This document shows positions 1 through 12,293 of a stretch of DNA of 55,000 bases, one piece after another. Position numbers and translations under genes: made by a program. Each line of letters begins with the position of its first letter. Position 1 is the stretch's first letter. Below the pieces are notes generated by a model. It was given only the letters and a program-made list of their open reading frames with translations. It was not told where the DNA came from and searched no databases. The DNA is from Chrysomallon squamiferum (Eukaryota > Mollusca > Gastropoda > Neomphalida > Peltospiridae), in NCBI GenBank assembly GCA_012295275.1, contig CM022678.1, forward strand, positions 18,821,433 to 18,876,432. The letters run 5' to 3'.

Positions 1-1129
1 ATGGACAGCGAAATAGAGAAAGAGAGATATTTATAAAGAATAAAAAAACTGAGAGTCTTCAGGGAAAGAGAGAAAAAAGAGACATTTATAAAGCACAGAA
101 AGACCGAGAATGCACAACGAAAGGGAGAAAGACAGACACCTTTATAAATTATATAAATAACTGATAACAGACAGGGAAAGTGATAACAAGACTGATGATA
201 ACAGTAAATTTTGTTGTCATCATCACCTTGGATATTTCCATTCTTCACGTTGCTAGATACAGGTAATCGCTGATAACATTAATTATACATAGCTATCACT
301 GAAACAACGGAAACACTTTTTCATTAATACATTTGAACTGAAAAGCTCACACAATAAAATAATATAAAATAACAACATAAAATAGAGATAATAATAATTA
401 TTATAGGTATTAAAAAGAAGAAGAATAGTGGACGATTATTTTTCTAATTTGCTATATAGTATCAGTCTTATTTTTTTAATTATTATATTTTAATTAAATA
501 TATTACTTATTTTTACCGTTTTGGTTTCAGAAATGTTCTAATATGTAAATAATTATAAAAACTATGTAAATAATTTACAATAATAAAATCTTAATATATT
601 TTTGTTTATGTAATATCCCATGCATGTATCTGTGTATGTATGCATGAATGAATGTACGTATGTATGTATACAAATAAACACAGTTACTGTAAGAAGCTGA
701 AAATTTGTCATTCTCACTGACACAATTAGTGACATAAAACTATTCATTTTGTAACTATGTACCCAAGAATGAAGTGACAAGAACCAGATGTCCATAAAGT
801 AACTTGCAGAGACTTAAAGAGACTTTGACAAGACTTCTAGTGTTGTGACAAGACAGAATCACGAACGTTGCATGTGACATATAAAAGTTATAACAGTTTA
901 AATGACAGTCCATTATTCGTTTCTCAGCATATGGTGACTGTTTTGCTATGGTAGAAGAAAATATCTCATCAGTATGCTGTTTGTCTCGGTGTATATATAT
1001 ATATTTGTTATCTGTCGCCCGAGAAAGAAATACAGATATGTACAAATACAGACAGATAGGTGTAAGTAAATAAATAATAAAAAAAATATAAAATAATAAT
1101 AAATATATATAAAAAAATAAAATAAAAAA
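1..1129. other. AT-rich intergenic DNA, no gene seen
   Basis: No reading frame here has coding-like composition; the open stretches are AT-rich. A purine-rich stretch with repeated AGAGAAAGAGA-like words and TTTATAAA words fills bases 1-160. An AATGTATGTA-type simple repeat lies near 620-670. Confidence 0.6.
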
Positions 1130-1275
1130 TGCTGGGGTTGAAATGTTGACCTCAAGACCTGCCAAAGGCAATTTACGTAACTTGTAACGACCGCACAATC
1201 AGGATTTGAACTTCCGACAGTCCGAGCCGTGATTCACCACGCTCACCGCTCTGCCAAATCTCGATGGCTGCAATA
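1130..1275 (-). mobile_element. tRNA-derived SINE-like element
   Basis: Read on the minus strand, this block contains a good RNA polymerase III box A (TGGCAGAGCGG, 1256-1246) and, about 45 bases further on, a box B (GTTCAAATCCTG, 1211-1200). That is the internal promoter arrangement of a tRNA gene. The sequence does not fold into an intact tRNA with a matched acceptor stem, and it continues about 70 bases past box B into a T/A-rich tail. That layout is typical of a tRNA-derived SINE head plus an unrelated body. The box A resembles the Leu/Ser tRNA class. Ends are approximate and no target-site duplication was identified. A decayed tRNA pseudogene is the alternative. Confidence 0.55.
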
Positions 1276-1358
1276 ACTTCTAATATAAACTATTGAACCC
1301 ACATTCAAACTTAACTGATTAAGCTGTATACGTAAAATAAATTAAAATTACAAGTTAG

Positions 1359-1362
<4 letters not shown>

Positions 1363-1452
<90 letters not shown>
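1363..1452. repeat. (AG)n microsatellite, 90 bp
   Basis: Uninterrupted AG dinucleotide run of 45 units. A similar 91-bp run occurs at 36199-36289. Confidence 0.98.
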
Positions 1453-1455
<3 letters not shown>

Positions 1456-3094
1456 TACTTTGCACTTTTATTGTGATTTTAGAGAAGCCAGTTCAGTAAT
1501 TTCCTACTACTACATTCAAACAGTATTATTTCAAACTTAATATATATATATATATGCTTTCCACTGCAGTCGTTACAGCCATATTTTATTTAGAAATGTG
1601 TGTGTGTATGTGTTTTTAATGGCTTTTTCTTGTTTTATTTGATTTATTTCTTATAGTTGCTTTTAGAAAGAGAAAAAAAGAATAAAAGAAAATAATAATA
1701 ATAACAGATACATAAAATATATTATGTTCTCATGATGATGTGATCAATGCTTTGAAATCGCTATAATCAATTTAAAAAGTGTGCAGTGAATTTAGTGTTA
1801 ATATGTCCTAAACATAAATGTTTTCAGTAACAAGAACAATATCACCACAAACAACAGCCACGTCAACAACGATACTAATGATAATAATGAAATGATGTTA
1901 TGACAACGTCAACGACGATCACAACATCACTAACAATAACAATAATTATAGCAGAAAAGAAAAATTAATGTTTAACGACTTTATTACATTGATAAAAGAA
2001 TTAAACTCACGAACTCAGTAACATAACTTTTTTATTTATATTTGTTTTTCCTTTTTTTTTTTCTTCTCCTAAATACTGTACAATAGGCATAATTACATCT
2101 GTAGGAAAAAATATAATTATTATAACTACAACCACTAATGAAACAACAACACATTATTAACTATTATTACTATTGTTAATAAAAGAAAATAAATACATTT
2201 ATTTTATAAATGTATTTATTAGATTTTACCTGTTTTACAAACAACGCTAATGAAACAGATTTGACTTCAAGCGGAAAAAGTGTTTTCTACAACAGGATAT
2301 ACCACAATCAACAGTAAAGATGTAATCTTAAGAGCAAAAATATATAATGAACCAATGAAACAAATGAATAAAAATACGAACATTTAATAGCAAATATATT
2401 TAAACAGTGAGATTTGACACCACAACTTTGATTTGTTTCCACAGAAGAGAAAACATTTCTTCGAGTCCTCCAGGACGTTTAGAGACACGTTTATTGTTTT
2501 TATTCCTAATTAAATTAAACATAAACTGAATATAAATATGCGGGTTTTTTTTTTTTTTTTTTTTTTTGCTTATGCATCTGAGGAGAATCCAGAAATCCTC
2601 TTTTTGTATACAGCAAAAAGTCTATATACATTTAATCTGACAGAAAAAGATCATAAATATAACTCATAATAAGTACCAAAAATACAAAACAATACAAATG
2701 GAGAAACTACTATTGGAACTACTAGTACTTCCAACACTATTTCAATGACAATTATTGCTCCTGTTCATTCTACAGTCTTTATATTATGATTAATGTTTCT
2801 ATAATTCTCAAAACAATTATAGAAAGTAAAAAGAAGCCTTTATTTGAAAATAATGTATTCGTATTTACAACTTTCTTTCCATATGTCTCTGTATTTGAGT
2901 TTAGAATTCTCTATTGATAGAGACAAAAAGAAATTATTATGATTTATGAATTAACAGACGTTTGTCTAAATTTTGTGTAAAAGAGTATTTTATTTTGTGC
3001 GATCAGCTCAGATATATCACATGCTTCTTATTGATTTTAGAGATTTAGTCAGTGAGAACTAAATACAATTTTCGGTTAATAACACTGAACATTA
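1453..3094. other. AT-rich intergenic DNA, no gene seen
   Basis: Contains a short (AT)n at about 1540-1555, a T-run of 23 bases at about 2547-2569, and CAACAA/ATAATA-type simple sequence at 1840-1960. No exon-like stretch or recognisable repeat family was found. Confidence 0.6.
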
Positions 3095-3335
3095 ATAACA
3101 CAAATTATGTAAAGGTATGACGTATTTCTCTTAAAATCAGTAGATAAAACAAATTACACAAAGTATGTGAAGATATGACGTATTTCTCTCTCTAATTAAC
3201 AGTTAAAATACAGTAGACAAATTGTGTAAAAATATGGTGTATTTCTCTTCTATTCAATAGTTAAAATAAATTACAGAAATTATTTAAAAATACAATACAT
3301 TTCTCTCTCAATAATTAACAGTTAAAATGAATTAC
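3095..3335. repeat. Degenerate tandem repeat, about 60-bp unit, 4 copies
   Basis: Four successive copies share the order: ACAAATTATGTAAA-like words, then TATGACGTATTTCTCT, then AGTTAAAATA. The TATTTCTCT core recurs near 3123, 3180, 3240 and 3299. Divergence between copies is high, so the array is old. Confidence 0.7.
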
Positions 3336-4279
3336 TGAACTCATATTTAGATAATCAATATTCCACTCTCTAAGTAACGATTTAAGTGAACGTCTGTCAA
3401 AAACATATGAAGTAGTTAAATATTTAGAAAAAAAAAATACATCATCTTCTTTGATTTACAGATTTATAGGTGAACCTATAACTAGATTATATTTCTTTGT
3501 AATAAACAAAATAAAATAATAGCCTTTTCATACTTCCACTCTATATTTCATAATAATAAATGTTTGCTACTTCTCAGATATATACTTTTATTTATTTTAT
3601 TTTCCATTTCTCATCAGATTAGAAAAATACAATAACAGTCTGTACATATATGCTTTCTATGTCTCGGTATAACAAATGTTTGCTATTGAAGCTGTATTAT
3701 CAAAATAAAAAGTTTAAAAAAAAGTATTACGTTCTAGTAGAAACTGATAACAGTCTGAGGTCAACTGAATTGAAACTTAGTAATGAGAAGAAAAGCTAGG
3801 CTCAGATTTAACGCTCAGTTTTTAAAAACAAATACATATTCTACTCAGAACACTTCACCTCAAACAATGAAAATCAGAAACACGTAAAAGTTATGAATTT
3901 CAGTGAAAAAATTCGCACACTGGACAACTCTATTAAAAGCACGTCACATAAGAAAGAAAATATCTGAATATAATGTTTCGAATGAACCAGTAATTGAGAC
4001 ATAAAAATGTATATTAGAAAACAGAAATCTTGTAATTAATATTAAAGTTTCCCTTGGATACGTATTTTAATACTTTATTTGATGACCCGCGTCAGTAGTT
4101 ACTGTTTGATAATCTAGAACTTAAAATAAAAATGTAACAAACGTGAGACAGTATAATCACTGAAGACCATGGATTTGTTTATCAGAAACAAACTAAACGA
4201 TATGGCGATTTCAAAGACATAATTTTTGTTATTATTATTATTAAGAATTATAAACTCTTAATTAACTAATTCCAGTTAT
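3336..4279. other. AT-rich intergenic DNA, no gene seen
   Basis: No open frame of note, no splice-flanked exon and no recognisable repeat on either strand. Confidence 0.55.
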
Positions 4280-4716
4280 ACATAAATTAATGGAGGATCC
4301 TGCAACATTATGTTCAGATCTGGGAGAATGGATAATCATGTTATTGTGACTTACAGACGCACTGGAAGGGAAGAATGAATTTTAATTTTGCTTCGAGTTT
4401 TTAATTATTGTCATAGTAGTAGGAATAGTGGCATAATAAACTGCGATGTGAAATAATAGGTAAAGTTCCACATATTGAAAGCAAAGTAACGCTATCACTT
4501 TATGAAGATATTGTAATAAGATAATAAAAAAAAAAAAAAATAAACAAAGGTATGCATAACAAATGAAGAGACAATCATTTACATACAAAAACATTTCAAC
4601 GACGAACAACTTCAACAAAAAGTGCAAGTAAAGGAACTGTTTAAGTGTCGAGAACATCTGAGATTGACAGCTAATCTGATGAATCTTTAATGTTTAAAGA
4701 GGCAAACATATAAACA

Positions 4717-4755
<39 letters not shown>

Positions 4756-4951
4756 AACAGATTTCGTCCTCAAGAAATTTCTAATCTATTTAGTCACTTA
4801 ACTAACTTCAAAAGCAGTACAAAAATAAATCATACAAATAAATACAAATAAGGCAGGGTTATGGAACGTGATGTTCAATTCTAGAACAATGGATAATCAT
4901 GTTGTTACAACTTACGTATGAAATGCCAGGGAAGAATGTAGTTTATTTTTT

Positions 4952-5031
<80 letters not shown>

Positions 5032-5380
5032 ATTATTATTATTATTATTATTGTTGTTGTTGTTGTTGTTGTTATTATTATTAGTAGTAGTAGTAGTATC
5101 TTCTTTTTTCTTTTCTTTTCTTTGTAAAGTTCCACTGTTAACTAAGGAAGTGTAGTTTATGAAGATTTTATAACAAGATAATAAGAAATAAATTAAACAA
5201 AGGATATGCATTAAAAATAAAAAAGACAGTCATTTACAAAAAAAACATTTACAGACAATAAATCAGCAGAAAAAGTTAAGTGAGTGTTTAAATGTAGAAC
5301 AACAAAGAATGTAAAGTACTGAGGTCTCATGTTTTTTAATACAACAATAACAAAACCAGTCTTTATTTACAATAGAACCT

Positions 5381-5423
<43 letters not shown>

Positions 5424-7020
5424 GTAATAATAATAATAACTGTTTAGTTACTTAACCAACTGCAAAAGCAGTACAAAAAAATGTGTCATAAAAAATAAAT
5501 AAAAATATTTTAACTAAATATTCGATCAGTAATATGCAACTTACAGGAAAACAAATGAGGTTTCGTCTTGAAGAAAATTCTATTCAATGTACTCGCTCAG
5601 TTTATTGCTGAAGGAGTACAGAAAATACATCATAATAAGAAATACAACTAATTTAATCTGAATTAATGACTTAGAATATAAAAAAACTACAATGGCATGT
5701 TTGAAACGCAGATTTGAAAATCTCTGAAATCATGTAGTCACTGATGAAAGTGTACTTTTCTAATATTTATTTTATAGAAAAAGATATCTAAAAAAAAACT
5801 AAAAAATAATAAAAATTAATTTTGCATCTACTTCAGTAATAATCTACTTTATGATTAAATATGAAAGAGAAAATACGAGGCGAATTCTATAATAGGATAC
5901 AATCTGAAAATGATGTCAGCGACATAACTTTTTATTCAAATCAATTAGAAAGAAATACGAGATGGCAATAGTTTACAAGGAAATTCTCCATTTATTTCAA
6001 CTATTGTAGTTTTCTGATTGTAATCGGTACCTAGTGAACAGTTGAAGCTGAACTCTACATACCATGTTTTGCAAACTAAAACACTTTTAACACACTGCAT
6101 AGTAACGAAGATAAAGGAGAATAAAATCAACAAGAGGATATGTTACTTCCTAATCTGGAAGAAAAGAAACTACTTGATATTCAGTTATGCAACACAACAA
6201 AATCATGGTATTATCACTTACAGAAGGTTTACTAGGGAATGAATACTCAGTTACTGTCATAGTGCTAGGAGTAGTAGCATACTCTACTAAGAAGAAAAAA
6301 AAACAGTAACATGAAATCTTATATAACGTTCCTCTACGTTATACACTAACAAGACATAGTAACTCTATATTTATGAAGTTGTTGAAATCTGGTATGCACA
6401 ACAAATGAGGCAATCATTTACATACAAAATATTTCTCTTACCGACATCAAGGAGAGTGCAAGTAAAGGGATTACTAAAGTGTCGAGAACAACACAGAATG
6501 TAAGGTACCGATGTCTGACATTTGTATATACAATAACAACACATTTTATTTGAAATGTTAATTAATTATTAATGAAAAAAAAAGAAAAGAAAAAAGAAAA
6601 AAAAAAACTATCCACAGAATCCAATTGAAGTCATATACCTACAAAACCAATAGACCAGAGGCTTGAAAAATGTTTGTGACACATGTCATCTGATCAGTGT
6701 TTGATGTTTAAGGACGCACACTACAACCAGGAAATAGAAGGGAAAAAAAAAATTTGAGGTTTCGTCTTGAACAAATTTCTAAACTATTTAGTCAGTGAAC
6801 TAATCGCAAAAGCACTACAGAAAATATACATAATAAGAAAAATAATAAAAAAAAATTAATCTGAAAAAATATTTTAGAATATTCAAAAAGTACAAACTTA
6901 TAAAGAAATGTTTTAACTTAGTCAAACGAAAGATTTCAGTTAAAATGCAATGGATGATGTGAAATCATTAGCAGATTTGAAAATATCTGAAATCATGCAG
7001 CCAATGATAAAACTATAGAT
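4280..7020 (-). repeat. Three to four degenerate copies of a 0.6-1.3 kb unit with conserved splice-donor-like motif
   Basis: Three loci (about 4330-4390, 4890-4945, 6195-6245) share a core that reads on the minus strand as a GTAAGT donor-like site (4354, 4914 and 6224 on the plus strand), followed by ACATGATTATCC-like sequence and preceded by a conserved AGGGAAGAATG-type word (plus orientation). Other shared blocks are a TTAAACAAAGG..ATGCA..CAATCATTTACA block (4540, 5190, 6390) and a TTTAGTCACTTAACTAACT..AAAAGCAGTAC block (4780, 5440, 5600, 6790). The copies are diverged and broken by poly-A, (ATT)n and (AAT)n insertions. I infer old tandem duplicates, possibly of non-coding first exons. No coding sequence is preserved. 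Confidence 0.55.
4945..5098. repeat. Compound microsatellite poly-T/(ATT)n/(GTT)n/(AGT)n
   Basis: A long T tract passes into ATT units, then TTG units, ATT units again and TAG units. It accounts for apparent open frames encoding poly-Tyr, poly-Ile or poly-Asn. Confidence 0.95.
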
Positions 7021-7329
7021 TTTTTTCTTTTTTTTTATGAACCGAAAGATATGCAAAAATATGAAATAATAATAATAATATTACCCTTACTTCAACAATT
7101 ATCTGCAAAAAGTCAGTGAAGAAAGAATATTAATGTGTCAAAAATAGATTTCATATAGTTATTTAATTTGAATACGTGGGTCAATTTCTTATGAAACTGG
7201 GAGTTAAATTTCCATAAAAATAGAGTTAAATGTTTACGTTCAAGTACTGACAATCTAATGTTTGTTGTCATAAACATTTTGTTGGTAGACGGAACCAGTA
7301 AGTACTTTTGGAAACATACACAGGATTAA

Positions 7330-7423
7330 AATACCTTACAACGCTAGACCATTTCCAAGTTTCAGATGTGTAAATACATTACAGTTATGTAAGCAGATGT
7401 GTAATCTATAGACGGCATATAAC

Positions 7424-7454
<31 letters not shown>

Positions 7455-9310
7455 AAAAAACAAACAAACAAAGAAACCAAAAAAAAAAAAAATAATAATA
7501 ATAAATAAATCTAAAAATATATATATATAATAATAATAATGTCCATATATAGGGAAATATTTCTCTGGTGGTTATAAAATAAATAATAGTCTATATAGAT
7601 GATTAGAGTAGATGCAGAGAAGAATTAAACATCAAATAAATTGTATATAGAGGACAATGTTTTCTCCTCTGGTTATAGAGTATATGAAAGTACATATCGA
7701 TTCGTACTTTATACAATGCGATGACAAACAAAATACAGCTAATTTCTACATACAAGATAATTATTATTCACTCTGATTATACAATAAATGAAAAAAAAAT
7801 GTACTGTATGCAGTTTAAGCTCTATAAATGAAATGAAAGTTTAAAACGATGCAATATTTTCTGTTTCAGAATACAAAAGAAATTAAAATATATATAGATG
7901 TGTACATATACAATGCAATAGACAGTGTATTATATTCACCTTGGGTTATTGAATATGCTATCAAAAAAAAAACAAAAAAAAAACAGTTCTAACATAAAAG
8001 AAATATCAATACAATATAACAGTTTATCGTGTATAGATATTTCAAACATACATAATTTCTATGGATTAATTAATTTCACTCAGTTATACACTATTGGCAA
8101 ACAGCATTTACAATGTAATCATAATATCTGAAATAAATTTATATAGAGAATGCAGTATTTTCTACTGAGATTATATAATATATTGAAATGTGTAAAGATT
8201 TGTATTTTATACAATGCAAGCACTACTAAAACAAATCTCTAGACAGCATAATATTTTGCTGTGCTTTATACAGTAAAGGAGAAACTGTATACATTTGTAT
8301 TGGGTACAGTACAAGGATTATACATATATGAAACTATATACCATGAATTAAAATTTATATAGATACGCACTGCATATAGAGCAAGTGTTAACATATAACT
8401 AAAGTCCTGTAGACGGGATGATCAGTATGAGTAGACATACACTGGTAACGGTGTGAGGATTATATATAAAACAAATATGTTTAGAGAGTCCAGAATTTTC
8501 CACTAGTATTATTTAATAATGTTCTAGAAAGATTGTACTATAAATTAAAATGTATATAGAAATGAACTCTTTTCAGTGCATGATTATCCAAAAAAAAATA
8601 ATAATAATAATATAAATAAATAAAAGAAAAAAAAAGAAGAAAAAGAAAATCTTCACAAAATATAATATTTCTAACGAAGATTATTTAAATTTGTCAGAAG
8701 ATTAATAGCTATCAGAAGGATTATAACAAATATATATATATATAAAGTACGGAAAGTACAACTTTCTACATCAATATGCAATAAATAAATATATTTACTG
8801 AATACAACAGAAAATAATACATGAAATAAAATATCTATAGAAATGACATTATTTTAACTGGGATTATATATTAAATTAAAATGTGTATAGATTGGCACTG
8901 TAAACAATATTGGCATTTTATACAGAAAATAATGACGTGTACAGTCATATGCTGCATACAGTATAAACACTATATATAAAAGTAATGTGTACAGATAAAT
9001 TCACTACACAAGTATTATTCATAAAAGTAATGTCTACAAAACGTAAACTACTTTTACTAAGGTTATACAATAAATTATAATTATTTACAGATATGTACTT
9101 TTCACAATGGAAGGACACATAATTAATGTCAATAGATAATATATTATTTTCACTGCGGGTATAAAGTATTACAGACAGTTCAGAATTTTCCTCAAAATGT
9201 ATACAACAACAACAATTGTGTACAAACGTTAAAAATATTCTACTGGGGTGACAAAAAAAATTAAATATCTGTATATAAAACTAAGTCAGTGGATTATGAA
9301 AAGTAAACTG
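7330..9310. repeat. Large degenerate minisatellite, about 100-130 bp unit
   Basis: For nearly 2 kb the sequence cycles through variants of one unit: ATAAATTAAAATGTATATAGAT, then TTTGTACTTTATACAATGCAA, then TAGACAGTATATTTTCTACTG, then TGGTTATACAATAAAT. Clear examples start near 7640, 7905, 8130, 8235, 8835, 9050 and 9120. Each copy has many substitutions and indels, so a simple self-comparison is needed to count them; I estimate more than a dozen. No gene is present. Confidence 0.65.
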
Positions 9311-10019
9311 TTATACAAATAAACGTGTATGTATTTTACTCTGTGTCTAAAACTAATCATTATAAGAAAGTGATAATTACCACCGACTCAAATCTTGAAC
9401 AAACTAGTTATGAAATTATCAAGAAATGTTCCTGAAGCTCTATTAACGTTATTCTACATATTACGAATAGTGAAATAAGGTAATTATAAACTCTGTATTT
9501 ACAACAGTGGTCTTGGTATGCAAAAGGACAATTTACAATGAGTGCCCTGTGGACTATTCAAAATAGTTTGTGTCTCTGTGGGTGCGTGTGTTTATATATA
9601 TGTATATGTATATATATACAGAAATTATGTTTTAATACAGAAGATTGACTATTTCCAGAAATAAGATGACGTCACAACTAGTAAAAATCACATAAAACGT
9701 GAACAAATGAATAAATAAATCAATCAAAAAATATATAAATAAATAAATAAATAATGAAAAAATATATATAAAAATTTAAAAAGTTAAAATAATAATAAAG
9801 AAAGAAAGAAATAAAGAAATCTGTACAGATGACATCACGACTACTCTTTCTCAGTAAAAAAAGAACAACAAAACCTGACTGGCACAGATTGTGTAGACTA
9901 TTATAGATAAATTTCATGTTTTAAAACAAAAAGGGACACTCTAACAAGGATTAAAATAGGTCTGTGTTCTCTCAAAACTAACTTACACTCATATATTTTT
10001 CTTCATTTTCCATTGATTT
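9311..10019. other. Intergenic DNA, no gene seen
   Basis: Holds a TATATGTATATGTATATATA tract (about 9595-9620), a perfect TGACGTCA palindrome (9667-9674) that matches a cAMP-response element but has no adjacent gene, and an (AAAT)n-rich stretch at 9710-9800. Confidence 0.5.
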
Positions 10020-10290
10020 AATTTCAGTGCAAACGCTAACACCGTCGATATAAGAATGGATCAACAGCATGGAATCTGTGTTGATTTCACTGAAGATACA
10101 GATATTACAGTTATATTTCACCATTTCAGCATCTCCTTAAAATTAACCGTTACGGAAGAGTGTCTGTGTAATAAACACTTTGTTTTCCGATCGTCAGCTC
10201 GATTTTCTTCTGTAACTTGTAGGCGAAGAAACCTTTGAAAGGTAAATTAGGTGATGAAATTATTTATTTCGTTAATTAGTAATTTGTTTA
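10020..10290 (+). repeat. Diverged direct duplication, copy 1
   Basis: Bases 10020-10290 match 10575-10820 in order. Shared words include a TTGAAGATGCAGA-like word, TTCACC.TT..A..AT, CTTGAAATTAACTGTT, GATTTTCTTCTG, AACCTGTGAAA..TAAATTAGGTGATG and TTATTTATTTTGTTAATTAGTAATT. An open frame in copy 1 (10056-10238, 60 codons) is not preserved in copy 2, so I do not call it a gene. Confidence 0.75.
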
Positions 10291-10429
10291 AAAGAATAAT
10301 AATTATTAATTATATATTAGGAAATATTGATTCGGATTCATGTTTATTTATTTATTTATTTATTTTATCTAATTATTAGAAAATATAAAATTTGTTAGTT
10401 TAGTGACAATTCTCGAATTAATTAATCAG

Positions 10430-10540
<111 letters not shown>

Positions 10541-10574
10541 AAATATATAATTTGCTCCATATTTTCTCAATGTG

Positions 10575-10820
10575 AATAAATGTCTACAATTTACAATGTA
10601 GCAGAAACCATCAGAAACCGTGGTCATTTTATTGAAGATGCAGAAGTTTACTGTGAAAATTCACCGTTATAACATAGTCTTGAAATTAACTGTTTTCTCT
10701 CTACAGTGATCTTTTTTGTTTCATCTGGATTTTCTTCTGAAGGTTGCAGGCTATGAAACCTGTGAAATATAAATTAGGTGATGCAGTTATTTATTTTGTT
10801 AATTAGTAATTAATGTCAAA
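10575..10820 (+). repeat. Diverged direct duplication, copy 2
   Basis: Second copy of the block at 10020-10290, about 0.55 kb downstream and in the same orientation. An (ATTT)n/(ATT)n tract at 10430-10540 lies between the two. A short third match (an ATGGACCAACAGGAACG-type word) occurs near 11846. Confidence 0.7.
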
Positions 10821-11043
10821 TAAAAAATAAAATAAAAATTTAAAAACATAATTTGAAAAAAAAAAAAGCAATGAAATAGTGAAATAAATTAAAATTCAGT
10901 GTCATATTTATTTATTTATTATTATTATTTTATTTATTTATTTATTTTATTCAAATATTTTATTAATATTAGTTTTATGTTTTAATCAAATTAACTTTGT
11001 CAGCGTTCAGTTACATTTATTTATTTATTTATTATTGTTGTTG

Positions 11044-11120
<77 letters not shown>

Positions 11121-11460
11121 TAAATATTTAAGTTTACCCAAAATTAAAAACTGTTGTTCTTTTTCTGGCGTCTGCCGAAACGTCTGCTTCCTCCAAACAT
11201 TAATTTTGAATGTTCTGACGTCATAACGTTTACGAATACTACGTCATTGGTCAGAAACTCTTAATTTCTTTTTTATTATTTGTATTTCTGTATATGTATA
11301 TATATATTTTTTTTCATTTGATTTATTTATTTATTTATTATAACTTTTGTGAAATATATTTACATTCTCACCGAAACTTATGACATTTTCGTTACGTTTT
11401 GTTAGATAAGTCAAAAAAAAAAAAAAGAAGAAGAAAAGAAGATAAATAAATTAAAAAACT

Positions 11461-11478
11461 AATAATAATAATAAATAA

Positions 11479-11523
<45 letters not shown>

Positions 11524-11534
11524 TAATAATAATA

Positions 11535-11591
<57 letters not shown>

Positions 11592-11612
11592 AATAAAAAA
11601 TAAATGAATAAA
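11461..11612. repeat. Palindromic (AAT)n/(ATT)n microsatellite
   Basis: A run of AAT units (about 11461-11532) is followed immediately by a run of ATT units (about 11533-11590). The two arms are mutually complementary and could form a hairpin with arms of about 60 bases. Confidence 0.85.
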
Positions 11613-12122
11613 TAATAATAATAATAATCATAATAATAACAACAATCTATGCTGTATACTTTTTATAGATCTCAAACTAATAACGCGACAGTTTTAAGGA
11701 AATAAACTGTAACATTAGTTTCGCTACAAACAATGACAACAAGTTTCTAAAATCTCATGATTTCTGGTTGGTGTCAAAACATGACTGCTATTGTTTTGTT
11801 GAGAATAATAATCAGACCGACGTGTCTATTCTTTCTTTATGTAGAAATGGACCAACAGGAACGATGACTCGTAACGGCACAAATTACGTCCCCGGAAAAA
11901 AAAAAATGAATCCAGAATTTAATGGGTGCAAACTACAGCTGAATGTTCTTTTCTCTGACACGGGAAATATTGCCAATTAGAAAAGTTAATTCATTAATCT
12001 TATACCGAATTATAATTTTAGTTTATTATGGACGCATTTGCACAAAAATAATCCAGTGAAAAAAGTTTGATAAAAGTTGAAAAAGTAGTTACGAAAGGCG
12101 CGCGACATGATGGTTTGGTAAT
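11613..12122. other. Intergenic DNA with one unsupported open frame
   Basis: A 70-codon frame at 11768-11980 begins at a GTG and has no recognisable domain, no splice signals that extend it and no homologous copy. I do not treat it as a gene. GC content rises toward 12.1 kb (a CGCGCG word near 12100), which suits an approach to a promoter. Confidence 0.4.
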
Positions 12123-12211
12123 ATGAACAACCATCCTTATCTCTATCAGTGTAAATCATTAAAAAGTTCAGGAAACAGATGTAAAATAACTGAATTTGGA
12201 AGTTTAAACAT

Positions 12212-12228
12212 TTCCGTGACTCACGGAA
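12212..12228. promoter_or_regulatory. Perfect 8-bp inverted repeat TTCCGTGA-c-TCACGGAA
   Basis: Two 8-base arms separated by one base, 20 bases upstream of the possible start codon at 12249, in a locally CpG-richer stretch. It could be a dimeric transcription-factor site; identity unknown. Confidence 0.4.
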
Positions 12229-12248
12229 ACTTCCGATCGAAATCCAAG

Positions 12249-12293
12249 ATGGCAGCGACGAACGCCGATCAGTGTTTACAAACGTTTAAATAC
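12249..12293 (+). CDS. Possible first coding exon (15 codons), product unknown
   Basis: The start lies in a strong context (CCAAGATGGCAGCG), which also matches the YY1-type AAGATGGCGGC element often found at transcription starts of housekeeping genes. The frame reads MAATNADQCLQTFKY and then meets a GTATGC donor-like site at 12294. Read through, the frame stops at 12371 after 41 residues. The surroundings have unusually many CpG dinucleotides for this window. No downstream plus-strand exon could be found, and the next plus-strand gene at 13717 has its own TATA box. It may be the 5' end of a gene with distant exons, a decayed promoter, or chance. Confidence 0.3.

Noticed and set aside
755-1198. 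147-codon minus-strand frame
   Set aside because: It begins inside the SINE-like element and runs through AT simple sequence; its composition is not coding-like.
4899-5211. Open frames of poly-Tyr, poly-Ile, poly-Asn or poly-Leu
   Set aside because: They are translations of (ATT)n, (AAT)n and poly-T microsatellites. The same applies at 11035-11226, 20582-20818, 28205-28477, 35880-36173, 36849-37040, 37534-37779, 46775-46972 and 54669-54933.
9667-9674. Perfect TGACGTCA cAMP-response element
   Set aside because: No gene start lies within reach and the site is not repeated in a duplicated block. Chance is likely; the same holds for 54234-54241.
10056-10238. 60-codon frame with a methionine start
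   Set aside because: The duplicated copy at 10575-10820 does not keep the frame, and no domain is recognisable.
11768-11980. 70-codon plus-strand frame
   Set aside because: It starts at GTG, has no domain and no supporting splice or promoter signal.
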